This document shows, in pieces, positions 1 to 8,182 of a stretch of 37,947 bases of DNA. This stretch comes from JBMYTN01 sp049604415. Its GTDB lineage: Bacteria > Pseudomonadota > Alphaproteobacteria > Rhodospirillales > Rhodospirillaceae. The notes under the pieces are model-generated. The model was given only the letters and a program-made list of their open reading frames with translations, did not search any database and had not been told where the DNA came from. The stretch is taken from NCBI GenBank assembly GCA_049604415.1, contig JBMYTN010000039.1, positions 1-37,947 on the forward strand, in the 5' to 3' direction. Both the position numbers and the translations under genes were made by a program. Within the stretch, counting starts at the first letter, position 1, and each line of letters begins with the position of its first letter.

Positions 1-123
1 GCAGTCGCGGGTCTTGTTTTTGTTTCGTTCGGGCTGCGCCCTCACTGTGCCCTCAGTCGCCGGGCGGCCTCCGGCCTTGGCTTTCGGCGCCATGGGGCGC
101 CGGGCTCGCAGTCGCGAGCCTTG
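1..123. repeat. Short direct repeat and palindrome downstream of the first chemoreceptor gene
   Basis: Bases 1-16 (gcagtcgcgggtcttg) recur at 108-123 with 14 of 16 matches. Between them a ggcgcc-N4-ggcgcc inverted repeat lies at 86-101. The stretch lies beyond the stop codon of the minus-strand chemoreceptor gene that ends at 185. It shows no convincing ORF. The 14-355 plus-strand frame is only an antisense overlap. It could be part of a longer intergenic repeat cut by the window edge. No poly-T terminator is visible for the chemoreceptor here. Confidence 0.35.
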
Positions 124-184
124 GCTTCAAGCCGCACAACACCCCCCCTGCTGGGAAGCATCGGGGCACTGGGCCCCCGCCCAG

Positions 185-2290
185 CTAGGCCATTTGGATT
201 TCGCGGAGGAAGCGGTTGATGTCTTCCTGCAGGGTGTCGGCCTCTTTGCTCAATTCATCGGCAGCGCGCATGACCTCGGTGGAAGCGGTGCCGGTGCGCT
301 CGGCACTTTCGGCAACATAGGTGATGGAGTTGGCCACATTGGCCGTGCCTTCTGAGGCCTGGGCAATGTTCGAGGCGATCTCCGAGGTCGCACTTTCCTG
401 CTGCTCCACCGAAAGCGAAATGGTGTTGGAAATGCCGTCCATGGATTTGATCAGATCGGTGATCGACTGGATGGCTTTGACCGCATCATCGGTTGAGCTT
501 TGGATGGTGCCGACCTGCTCGACAATATCCCCTGTGGCCTTGGAGGTCTGATTGGCCAGGTTTTTGACCTCAGACGCCACGACGGCGAAGCCCTTGCCCG
601 CCTCGCCCGCCCGGGCCGCTTCGATGGTGGCGTTTAAGGCCAGCAAGTTGGTCTGCTCTGCGATGTCGGAGATGATGCTGATGACATCGCTGATCCGGCT
701 GGCGGACTCGGCCAAGGTCTGCACTTTGCCGGAGGTGACATCCACATTGGACACTGCCTTCCGAGACAGATCGGCGGAATCCGTGACCTGATTGGCGATG
801 TCGCGGATCGAGCTGGCCAGTTGTTCCGAGGATACCGCCACATGCTGGACATTCTGTGAGGCATCGCTGGAGGAGGAAGACACCGAGACCATCTGCCCTG
901 AGGTTTCTTGGGCGGTGTCCTTCATGGAATTGGCGATGTCCTGAACCCGCTCAACGGCCCCGAGCACGGTGGCCATGGCCTGCTCGGCGGAGGTCCGGAA
1001 CCGCATCACCGCCTGGTCGATATTGGCTTGACGGACGGCTTTGCGTTCGGCCTCAGCGGCCTGCTCCTGCTTCAGGCTTTCCGCCAGGATCATGTTTTCC
1101 TTAAACACATGCACCGCCCCGGCCATGGCCCCTATTTCATCGCGGCGCTCCAGTCCAGGGATGTCGACGGTCAAATCATTGTTCGACAGGGTCTCCATGG
1201 CCCCGGTCATCTCACCGAGCGGACGCACCACCTGACCCATGGTGAAGGTCGAGACATAGATCAGCACCCCAACCACCAGGGCGACAATAATCAGCTCGAT
1301 CACCAAGGCGCTGAGGGAGGCCGTCAGGGTCTGGCTGATCTCCGCCTGATTGCTCTGTGCCGCCGTGTTCAACAGAGCGATGGCGGTCTGCAAAGCGGCT
1401 TCGGATTGGGTAAACAGGGTCTGGAAGTCGGCGCTATAGGCTCCGGTTTCTGCCGTGCCGAGCAGATCCTTGCGCAAGGCGTCATAGCTCTGGAAATAGG
1501 TCCGCCCGACAGTGGCAATGCCTTGCCGGACGGCGTCGGAGAGATCCGGGTTGGCCGCTTCCGCATTGATCCGATCCCAGGCAGCCAGCGCCCGGCCATG
1601 GTTTTCGAACATGTAGGCCAGATCGGCACGGATGATCGGTTCCTGGCGGGCGGTGGCGATGGCGAACAAAGTCCGCTCCCGACCGCCATATTCCCGGATC
1701 GCCCAGGCATTTTGGATCACCGCGTCCGTAACCCGCACCTGTTCCGGAGCCTCTTTCATCAGGGTCCGCAAGGTGTAGCCAAGCTTGTCGAGATCCGAGA
1801 CCCGCTTTTTGATGTCGATGGGGATGGAGACAATCTGCTGGCCGGAGCGTTTGGCGATAGGGCTGTTCAGCAGGGGGTCGGCCTGTTGGCGCAGGGCGCG
1901 GATGTCACCCAGATATTGATCGAGGCGTTGGATCAAGACGGTCCGCTGGGCGATCTGGCCACTGGCCTGTAGGGCCTGACGGGTTTCGGCAAACAAGGCG
2001 TTGGATTTCTGCCGCTGATCTTGCAGCAGGCCATTGATCTCCGGCGCGATGGGTCCATCCAGATTGAGCGCGACCTGGGTCAGGGAGCGTTCCAAGGACA
2101 GCTCGATGGTCGCTTGGGAGAGCAAGGTGACCACATTGACCGCTTCCGAGGCTGCGGAAAGGGACTGATAGCTGCGGACTTCCCGGTAAATCAGGACGCT
2201 CGACAATCCCAAAATGATTGTCGCGATCAACAATAAGGACAGGATCAGTCTTTGCTTGATCGACAGTCCCTTCTGAGTGGATCCAACCAT
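185..2290 (-). CDS. Methyl-accepting chemotaxis protein with long helical periplasmic domain
   Basis: This is a transmembrane chemoreceptor of 701 aa that would signal to CheA/CheW. A first membrane segment lies at about residues 13-34. A largely helical periplasmic region follows at about 35-325, then a second membrane segment at 327-350, a HAMP linker at about 352-404, and the cytoplasmic signalling coiled coil. The highly conserved hairpin tip is at about 541-575 and contains EQTNLLALNATIEAARAGE. The ligand region carries two Glu-Arg motifs (SLERSLTQ near 65 and GGRERTLF near 203), which recalls nitrate/nitrite-sensing (NIT-like) helical bundles. That subtype is an inference. The start is supported by GAGG a few bases upstream of the ATG. 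No che genes are nearby, so it is an orphan receptor. The ligand is unknown. Confidence 0.93.
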   Translation of the reverse strand: MVGSTQKGLSIKQRLILSLLLIATIILGLSSVLIYREVRSYQSLSAASEAVNVVTLLSQATIELSLERSLTQVALNLDGPIAPEINGLLQDQRQKSNALFAETRQALQASGQIAQRTVLIQRLDQYLGDIRALRQQADPLLNSPIAKRSGQQIVSIPIDIKKRVSDLDKLGYTLRTLMKEAPEQVRVTDAVIQNAWAIREYGGRERTLFAIATARQEPIIRADLAYMFENHGRALAAWDRINAEAANPDLSDAVRQGIATVGRTYFQSYDALRKDLLGTAETGAYSADFQTLFTQSEAALQTAIALLNTAAQSNQAEISQTLTASLSALVIELIIVALVVGVLIYVSTFTMGQVVRPLGEMTGAMETLSNNDLTVDIPGLERRDEIGAMAGAVHVFKENMILAESLKQEQAAEAERKAVRQANIDQAVMRFRTSAEQAMATVLGAVERVQDIANSMKDTAQETSGQMVSVSSSSSDASQNVQHVAVSSEQLASSIRDIANQVTDSADLSRKAVSNVDVTSGKVQTLAESASRISDVISIISDIAEQTNLLALNATIEAARAGEAGKGFAVVASEVKNLANQTSKATGDIVEQVGTIQSSTDDAVKAIQSITDLIKSMDGISNTISLSVEQQESATSEIASNIAQASEGTANVANSITYVAESAERTGTASTEVMRAADELSKEADTLQEDINRFLREIQMA

Positions 2291-2579
2291 CAGTCAGCCT
2301 CATTCTCGTCTTAGGAATGGTCCACAGGAGCGCATCCCGCTTGAATTGAAAGCACGTCACTGCTTACCAACCTTGAGTATGGGGCTTGGTTTTCCAGATT
2401 TTGAGAGGGCATTTGAGGAGAACTAGAACAAAGTTCAAATGGTCGATAAAGTTTCGAAACTGAAATATGTTTTAATTACCAAGGTTTAGCCAAATTATCA
2501 TCGGTCAAATGGTTGAAATGAAGGGGCATTTCTGACAGGTTAAGGTTGATTCTTTCCCTCATCTCAGAAGGCAGCCCCC
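2291..2579. promoter_or_regulatory. AT-rich divergent intergenic region
   Basis: These 289 bases separate the minus-strand chemoreceptor from the plus-strand 71-aa ORF. The segment from about 2400 to 2530 is clearly more AT-rich than its surroundings, which fits promoters for both directions. I see no convincing -35/-10 pair, operator palindrome, RNA gene or ORF in it. Confidence 0.4.
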
Positions 2580-2795
2580 ATGCAGCATACCGCCGTTTCC
2601 GCCACCGATATCGTGACAGACCTGATCGGGGTCGCCCATTTGGCCGTGCCGAGCGACGGGCAAGCGCCCGTGGTCCTGCCCAGCATCGGCGCGTCCATGA
2701 CCGCCTATAGCAACACCTTCGATCCAGCCAACACCTGCGTTGCGGCCTCCGAAACCGCCTTCACCCTGTACCAAAACGGCTCTGCGGGCTGCTAA
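2580..2795 (+). CDS. Small hypothetical protein (71 aa)
   Basis: I do not recognise this protein. It is a 71-aa ORF starting MQHTAVSATDIV and ending QNGSAGC, with cysteines near residue 53 and at the last position. Reasons to call it real: its codon choice matches the neighbours (GCC, ACC, CTG, AAC), it has a weak purine-rich site (AGAAGG) upstream of the ATG, and it is followed directly by two hairpins, the second a strong poly-T terminator. It has no signal peptide or membrane segment. It is monocistronic between two minus-strand sensory genes. It could be a small structural or secreted peptide or a regulator. No function can be assigned. Confidence 0.5.
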   Translation: MQHTAVSATDIVTDLIGVAHLAVPSDGQAPVVLPSIGASMTAYSNTFDPANTCVAASETAFTLYQNGSAGC

Positions 2796-2817
2796 GGCAC
2801 AAGGTGCCTGCTTACAA

Positions 2818-2861
2818 GCCACCCGGCCCCCGCCGATATCGGGCCCCGGGTGGCTTTTTAT
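2818..2861 (+). terminator. Rho-independent terminator after the 71-aa ORF
   Basis: The arms gccacccgg (2818-2826) and ccgggtggc (2846-2854) pair perfectly, with further inner pairing around ccgatatcgg. TTTTTAT follows on the plus strand. A smaller hairpin (ggcac-aag-gtgcc, 2796-2808) sits directly after the stop codon. The stop codon of the convergent minus-strand gene (2858-2860) lies inside the T tract. Confidence 0.85.
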
Positions 2862-3967
2862 ATTTGGTAGTCCGCTGAGTCCTCGCCGCGCAGGGCGGCC
2901 CGGAACTGGGCCCGCCGGGATCGATCAGAGTCTGAGGTCCGGGGCATGAAGGCGTGGAGCAGGCCGAAGGTAAAGAACCCGGCCAGCGCGGCAAAATAAA
3001 GCTCCCAAATCAATTGATCCGGAGACAGGGTCTCGACCAGCGGCCCCTCGGTCATCAGCGACAGCTGCAGGGTTCCAGAGCGCACCGGGCCATAAACGAC
3101 CTGGACCTGCTCGCCAAACAGCCCTTCTGTATCCTGCATTTCACCGGTGAACCACATATTGGCCTGCTGCGCGGCGGGAGTTTCCAAGTAAACGCCTAAG
3201 GGCGGTTCGGACAGCCAGGGCCTGGAGCGAGTGAGCAGCCGCCCGTCGCGATCCAGCAGGTAGGCATCGATCAGCCCTGTATCCGCCGCATCGGCCTGCA
3301 ACATTTTGGCGACCTTGCGGACATCCAGCTTCACGGCCATGACGCCGGACAGTTTGCCGTCCTGATCGCGGATCGCCAAAGCGGCGACAATGAACAGGCT
3401 GCCATCGGTCGGAAAGGTTTCGGGCAGATCGGCAACCACAATCCGGCTCTGGTAGCGCACCGCCCTCTGATAGGCTTCGGATAGGGCGCTGTCCCGATGC
3501 AGGGTGCCCATCAAATCGCGGCCCTGGATGGTTTCTTCCACCGTGGCGTAGACGACGGTTCCCTCAGCGGAAATTAACATCGCATCCCGGAAGTCAAACA
3601 GCTCGACCACCTTGGCCATCCAGCCCCGCAGCCTTTGGCGTGCTCGAGAAACTTCGCGAATGCGTTCAATACCGCCTTGTTCGGCTCCGGCTCTGGTCGC
3701 ATAGGTCAGATAGAGCAACTCTTCGGCCAAATCGGGTTTTTGACTAACCGCAATAATGTTGAAGGCGGCTGAGGCGATATAGTCTTCCAGGGTCGCCTTG
3801 CGGGTTTCATGGAACAAGGTTGCCGCCCGCAAATGGCCGTCATTGACCTCGGCCAAGCGCTGTCCATAGGCAAAGCCGACCACCAGAGCCGCCACCAGCA
3901 GCCCGCCGCCCAAGCTCCAGGCCCAGCGGGGCACCAATTCCAAGCGGTGCATCAGTGCGTCTGTCAT
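2858..3967 (-). CDS. Membrane-anchored Cache-like sensor protein without an output domain
   Basis: The protein has 369 aa, with a membrane segment at about 14-35, a large extracytoplasmic domain at about 36-315, a second membrane segment at about 319-341, and a short charged cytoplasmic tail of under 30 residues. The extracytoplasmic part looks like a double Cache domain: a long N-terminal helix, then repeated sheet motifs such as DAMLISAEGTVVYATV and IDAYLLDRDGRLLTRSRP, as in chemoreceptor and kinase sensors. There is no HAMP, kinase, GGDEF or MCP domain, so it probably signals through a partner. Its start overlaps the stop of the upstream TAXI-like gene by 4 bp, which makes that protein the likely partner. 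The Cache assignment is from sequence pattern only. Confidence 0.7.
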   Translation of the reverse strand: MTDALMHRLELVPRWAWSLGGGLLVAALVVGFAYGQRLAEVNDGHLRAATLFHETRKATLEDYIASAAFNIIAVSQKPDLAEELLYLTYATRAGAEQGGIERIREVSRARQRLRGWMAKVVELFDFRDAMLISAEGTVVYATVEETIQGRDLMGTLHRDSALSEAYQRAVRYQSRIVVADLPETFPTDGSLFIVAALAIRDQDGKLSGVMAVKLDVRKVAKMLQADAADTGLIDAYLLDRDGRLLTRSRPWLSEPPLGVYLETPAAQQANMWFTGEMQDTEGLFGEQVQVVYGPVRSGTLQLSLMTEGPLVETLSPDQLIWELYFAALAGFFTFGLLHAFMPRTSDSDRSRRAQFRAALRGEDSADYQI

Positions 3968-5367
3968 CGCCGCCCCTCCGCGTCAGTGTCATCGCTAAAG
4001 TCCTTGGTCAGGTCAAAGGCCACATCACTGCCGACCCCGAGCGGATTGGCAGCGGAGGACAAAAAGGCTGACAGATCGCCCTTAGCCGCCCGTTTCAACT
4101 GGCTGGCCCGATCTCGGATCGCGTCTTCGGCAGCGGTGAAGGTGAATTGGAAGACGGTGAAGTCGTTTGGACTGATCAACCCCAATTCAAAATCCAGGAT
4201 GATGTGATCGACAAACTGGCCGAGCTGGGTGTCGCAGTCATCCAATTGCTCAAAGCTGTCCGCCGATCTGGCCCGGTGAGACAGGTCCAAAAGCTTGCGG
4301 TTATAGCGTTCGATCCGCCGCCGCGCAGCCCGCCCGGAGAAATGCACCACGATGGTGCCGATCAAAATGATCAGGGAGACGAAGAGCGCCAAAGGCTCAG
4401 CATATTCCTGCAAGAAGCCCGGCGCATCCCGCTCAAAATACTCCCGCGCCCCATCATGGATCGGGGCATAGACGGCGAGTTGGTCTGGCGGGGCGATGAA
4501 CCCGGCCAGCGGCGTGCGGTCAATCAGCTCGCGGCGGTTTTCAAAAATCGCCGAAGTCAGCATAAACACCGCTTCGGTCGGTGCGTCGCTATGGGCCAGC
4601 AGCAAGCGGCCAATGCCGACGGTTTCCGTATCTGTCAGAGGAACGGCGGGCAGGCCCTGATAGGCCCCTTGTGGAATGATGACATGTTGTAAGGAGGGCC
4701 ATTGCAGCGCCAAGGCATCGCTTTGTGGGATTGGGATCTGACGGGCTTGTTGGCTGGCGACCAAGCTGCGCAAACGCGGATCGCCTGCCGGGCTGACCCG
4801 AAACACCGCATCCACCGTGCCATCTTCAAACAGCCATTGGGTTGCAGAATTAGTGCCGCTGAACATTTGGATATCGCCGGGCTCAATGCCGAAATGCTTG
4901 GCCAAAAACCAGAAGGCATCAAAGCCAGCCGTGCCCTCTATGGGGATGGCCACCCGCAGGTTTTTGAGGCCGGAAATCGTTCGCGCGGGAACATCCGAGC
5001 GCACAAACAGGTGGAACATGTCCCGATAGAGCGCGGCAACCAGCCGAACGTCATTGCCCAGGATCAGATCCTGATCGGCGATGGCCAGATCGACCCGGCC
5101 TTGGGCAAACAGAGTTGCGCTTTGCCGCTCGTCCCGGGTTTCCTGCACCTTGACCTGCAGGGCCGGATATTGGGCTTCGGCGACATCGCGGATCGCCGTG
5201 GCCAGGCGATAGGACGGCGCATCGCGTTGGCCCGCCGCCAGCACCAGAGTGAATTTCTCCCCCCGGTCCAGCAGCCACAGCCCGCCCAAGCTGACCAAGA
5301 ACAGTCCAAAGCCGACCCAAATCAAAAAGGTCAGGGACCGCCTTGCGCCTTGTATCTGAAACTCCAT
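3964..5367 (-). CDS. Membrane-anchored TAXI-family (TRAP-type) solute-binding receptor
   Basis: The protein has 467 aa. An N-terminal membrane anchor (about 13-33) precedes a TAXI-type solute-binding domain (about 37-315). Family-like stretches include FTLVLAAGQRDAPSYRLATA, GRVDLAIADQDL and IPIEGTAGFDAFWFLAKHFG. A second membrane segment (about 326-345) leads to a cytoplasmic tail of about 120 residues with charged, helical character. Normal TAXI proteins are free periplasmic receptors for TRAP transporters. Here both ends are anchored, no dctQM-type permease is nearby, and the stop overlaps the start of a Cache-like sensor gene by 4 bp. A sensory role is therefore more likely than transport. 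The start ATG at 5367 is the first good one. The ligand is unknown. Confidence 0.8.
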   Translation of the reverse strand: MEFQIQGARRSLTFLIWVGFGLFLVSLGGLWLLDRGEKFTLVLAAGQRDAPSYRLATAIRDVAEAQYPALQVKVQETRDERQSATLFAQGRVDLAIADQDLILGNDVRLVAALYRDMFHLFVRSDVPARTISGLKNLRVAIPIEGTAGFDAFWFLAKHFGIEPGDIQMFSGTNSATQWLFEDGTVDAVFRVSPAGDPRLRSLVASQQARQIPIPQSDALALQWPSLQHVIIPQGAYQGLPAVPLTDTETVGIGRLLLAHSDAPTEAVFMLTSAIFENRRELIDRTPLAGFIAPPDQLAVYAPIHDGAREYFERDAPGFLQEYAEPLALFVSLIILIGTIVVHFSGRAARRRIERYNRKLLDLSHRARSADSFEQLDDCDTQLGQFVDHIILDFELGLISPNDFTVFQFTFTAAEDAIRDRASQLKRAAKGDLSAFLSSAANPLGVGSDVAFDLTKDFSDDTDAEGRR

Positions 5368-5518
5368 CGAATTGATCCGCTATCGAGACGTCTAAACCGG
5401 CGCCACCCTACGCGACCTCGATCCGGGAAAAAATAAGAGAATTCGTGAGGGGAAACATGTTGTTGACTTGTTTACCGCCCAGACATGGCGATTAAGAGTA
5501 CGGATCAAGCGAAGGCAA

Positions 5519-6460
5519 TCAAGCGGGCGTTTTTCCCACCAAACCCTGCGCACCCAAGACCAGTTCCGCTAGGAGTTGGGCGGTGGCTGGGGCATCGACC
5601 TGACCGACCCGGGTCAGAATGCCCATCGGGCGCAAGATCTCTGGATCGGACAGCGGACGGGCACAGATCGGCCCGCCTGCCTTATCCTCCGGGGGCAAGA
5701 AGGCAGAACTGGGCAGGATCGCCACGCCCAGACCGGCCCGCACCAATCCCAGGGCCGTGGTCGAGCGCCGGGCCTCATAGGCCCAGAACAGGGGCAGACG
5801 CGACCCGGCCATGGCATCATCAATCACCAGACGGTTGCCGGTGCCCCGGGCCGGCACGATGAGGTCAGCCCCGTCCAGATCAGACCAACGAAGACTCTCT
5901 CTTGCGGCCAAAGGGTGGTCCGCCAGCAGCATGGCCGCCAGCCGGTCTTGAAACAACATGCGGAAGGACACGGTCGGATCCGGGGCCGCTGGCATCGAAC
6001 ATAAGCCAAAATCCGCATCCCCCTTGGCGACGGCATCGGCCACATCATTGGCGGAGCGGTCCAACAGTCGGATCCGCGCTTGGTGCCCTTGTGCCCGGAA
6101 CCGGTTGATGGCCGGGGCCAGCCACCCGGCAAGGACGGTTGGCACGGTCGCGACGGTAACCACCGCATTGCGCTGATGGGCGTAGAGCACGCTTTCATCG
6201 CGGATCGCCAGGGTGGCCTCCTGCGCATCTGCCAGCAATGCCAAGGCCCGTTCGTAAAACCGCTTCGCCGCTAAGGTCGGCTCCACCGACCGGGTGGTGC
6301 GTTCGAACAAGACCGCATCCAAGGTCTCTTCCAGCTTGCGGATCCGCCGGGTCACCGCTGGCTGGGACAGGCTGACGCGCTCTGCGGCCAGATGGAACGA
6401 CCGGGTTTCCATCAAGGCGACAAAGGCTTCCAGATCACCGAAATCGTAATTGATGCGCAT
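5519..6460 (-). CDS. LysR-family transcriptional regulator, divergent from ATP-citrate lyase genes
   Basis: The protein has 313 aa. The N-terminal winged helix-turn-helix is typical: DLEAFVALMETRSFHLAAE followed by VSLSQPAVTRRIRKLEETL. The effector-binding domain begins at about residue 90. It includes a membrane-like patch typical of LysR cores (GLVRAGLGVAILPSSAFLPP). The gene is transcribed away from the citrate lyase genes across 355 bases, the classical LysR layout for controlling the divergent operon and itself. The regulated target is inferred from position. The co-inducer is unknown, with citrate, another organic acid or an acyl-CoA all possible. Confidence 0.92.
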   Translation of the reverse strand: MRINYDFGDLEAFVALMETRSFHLAAERVSLSQPAVTRRIRKLEETLDAVLFERTTRSVEPTLAAKRFYERALALLADAQEATLAIRDESVLYAHQRNAVVTVATVPTVLAGWLAPAINRFRAQGHQARIRLLDRSANDVADAVAKGDADFGLCSMPAAPDPTVSFRMLFQDRLAAMLLADHPLAARESLRWSDLDGADLIVPARGTGNRLVIDDAMAGSRLPLFWAYEARRSTTALGLVRAGLGVAILPSSAFLPPEDKAGGPICARPLSDPEILRPMGILTRVGQVDAPATAQLLAELVLGAQGLVGKTPA

Positions 6461-6815
6461 GGCACATCAAAAGAGCGCCAGGCCGGGTCTGTCAAATCAA
6501 AACCCAATACCCTCGGTCCCAATAGCCGGGCAAAAAACTCTGTCTTTTTTGCTGCAACGCAAGCATGGCGCAAGGTTGGGTCGCTACTCTGCACTCATCA
6601 CAAAGGTAAAAGCTGTACCCAACAGGGAGGCTCCGGCCTCAAAAAAAGAAGAAACGGCAGGACAGGCAACCGATCCCTAACAGCATTCCCGTCTTCACAC
6701 TTTGGGCCGACTAGACCGAGTCACCCGAAGACAGGGGCTTTCTGTGCCTGTTCCAAACCGGATCTCCTTTTCTGTACCCAAAACCAACAAGGACATCTCC
6801 AAGGAGGGCACCAAG
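6461..6815. promoter_or_regulatory. Divergent control region between lysR and ATP-citrate lyase genes
   Basis: This 355-base region lies between two divergent start codons. At 6549-6562 there is TTGCTGCAACGCAA, a partial dyad (TTGC-N6-GCAA) that fits the T-N11-A pattern of LysR operators. An AAGGAGGG ribosome-binding site at about 6801-6808 fixes the citrate lyase start at 6816. In-frame ORF extensions upstream of 6816 (from 6702) lack a ribosome site and protein homology. No RNA gene is evident. Confidence 0.45.
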
Positions 6816-8096
6816 ATGAATATTACAGGTATGCTTCACGGATCCCAACTGCTGCGGCATGTGGACTTCCCCACATCCGAAGTGTTGGGGCCATCGGCGT
6901 CGGAAGACGAGATCCAGGAGTTGATCAACCGCCATGGCCTGATCTTTATCAAGCCGCTGTTCAAAGGCGGCGTCGGCAAAAAGGGCAAGGCCGGACTGAT
7001 CGGCAAGGCCCGGACTTTAAAAGAGGCCCTGGCGGAAAAGGAGCGGCTGTATTTTGTCGAGCATCGCCATGGCAGCTCGGTGGCCAAAGCCAATGGCGTC
7101 ACCTTTGAAGCCGGGGTGCCCGCCGAACATGAAGTTTATTTTTCCATTTCCGATGACACCCATTTTCGCGCTCCGACTATGACCCTGACCCATATGGGCG
7201 GGGTCGATATTGAAGAGCTACCAAAGGACAAAATCGCGACCATCCCCTTTGACTCCCTGACCGGTCTGAAGGCCTTTGTCGTCGCCAACGCCCTGTCCGA
7301 TCTGGGCGCGCCGAAGGAGATCATCTCCCCCTTGGTTCAGCATCTGCCGAAGCTTTGGGAGCTGGTGCACCATTACGGCATGACCACTCTGGAGCTGAAC
7401 CCGATCCGCATGCAGCCCGGGCCGGGCGGTCGCTTAACCCCGGTGGCCTGTGACTTCAAATGCGGCTTTGACCGGGATGACCCCCGGGTCGGACGCCTGA
7501 ACCTGCCTGCCCATGTTTTTGCGTCTGACATTTCCGACTTTGAGCAGGAGGTCAACCAGCTGCGTACCCATCAGGGCCAGTCGGATGTGTTTGTCATCAA
7601 TGAGAAGGGCACCATCTTAGCCCCGACCTTTGGTGGCGGGGCCAACAGCCTGGTCACCGAAGTGCTGGGCGAGGCGGCGATCATCTCGTCTGATTTCGGC
7701 GGTAACCCGCCCTATGAAAAAATGAAAGCGGTGGCCTCGATCTGCTATCGGCATTTCCTGAAGCAATCCAATGTGTTGTTCATCATTGGCGGCAAATCGA
7801 ACAACACCGACATTTTCGAAACCTTCCGAGGCATGGGCGACGCCCTGCGGGAGCATTTCTCCGAACATGGCCCGACGCCGCTTTATGTCGTGGTCGGACG
7901 CGGCGGCCCCAATCTGGTCCGGGGCATGGGCAATCTGGCGGAAACCTGTGACGCCTTGAACCTGCCTTATCGGTTCTTCGGCTTCGACAGCGCAATTTCC
8001 GAAGTCGTCAATTACGCCAAGGATGTGGACGCCTGGATGCGGGCCGGTGGGCGCGCCGAAGTCGCCCGCCTGATCGGTGCTCAAGACGCCGCCTGA
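6816..8096 (+). CDS. aclB: ATP-citrate lyase, small (ATP-grasp/citrate-binding) subunit
   Basis: This 426-aa protein corresponds to the N-terminal half of eukaryotic ATP-citrate lyase and to AclB. With the large subunit it would cleave citrate with ATP and CoA to acetyl-CoA and oxaloacetate. The first two-thirds is an ATP-grasp domain (FIKPLFKGGVGKKGKAGL; TTLELNPIRM holds the metal-binding Glu and Asn). The last third is the citrate-binding Rossmann-type domain, with GGGANSLVTEVLG and IIGGKSNNTDIFETFRG, which match the citrate-binding loops of human ACLY (GGGAS; IIGG.IANFT). The start at 6816 follows AAGGAGGG. The sequence appears divergent from Chlorobium-type AclB, so it may belong to the type II group described for Magnetococcus. 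That sub-grouping comes from memory of the literature. A succinyl-CoA synthetase beta-like enzyme is excluded by the citrate domain and the partner. Confidence 0.88.
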   Translation: MNITGMLHGSQLLRHVDFPTSEVLGPSASEDEIQELINRHGLIFIKPLFKGGVGKKGKAGLIGKARTLKEALAEKERLYFVEHRHGSSVAKANGVTFEAGVPAEHEVYFSISDDTHFRAPTMTLTHMGGVDIEELPKDKIATIPFDSLTGLKAFVVANALSDLGAPKEIISPLVQHLPKLWELVHHYGMTTLELNPIRMQPGPGGRLTPVACDFKCGFDRDDPRVGRLNLPAHVFASDISDFEQEVNQLRTHQGQSDVFVINEKGTILAPTFGGGANSLVTEVLGEAAIISSDFGGNPPYEKMKAVASICYRHFLKQSNVLFIIGGKSNNTDIFETFRGMGDALREHFSEHGPTPLYVVVGRGGPNLVRGMGNLAETCDALNLPYRFFGFDSAISEVVNYAKDVDAWMRAGGRAEVARLIGAQDAA

Positions 8097-8182
8097 ACAA
8101 GAAGCCGCTTGAACAGGGCGTCGCTTCGGCTGCCGTCCCGCCTTCCCAGACCAGACAAGACCAACGCAAAGAGATCCGATCC

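Noticed and set aside
908..1972. 354-aa plus-strand ORF
   Set aside because: Antisense to the first chemoreceptor, with no ribosome site or domain.
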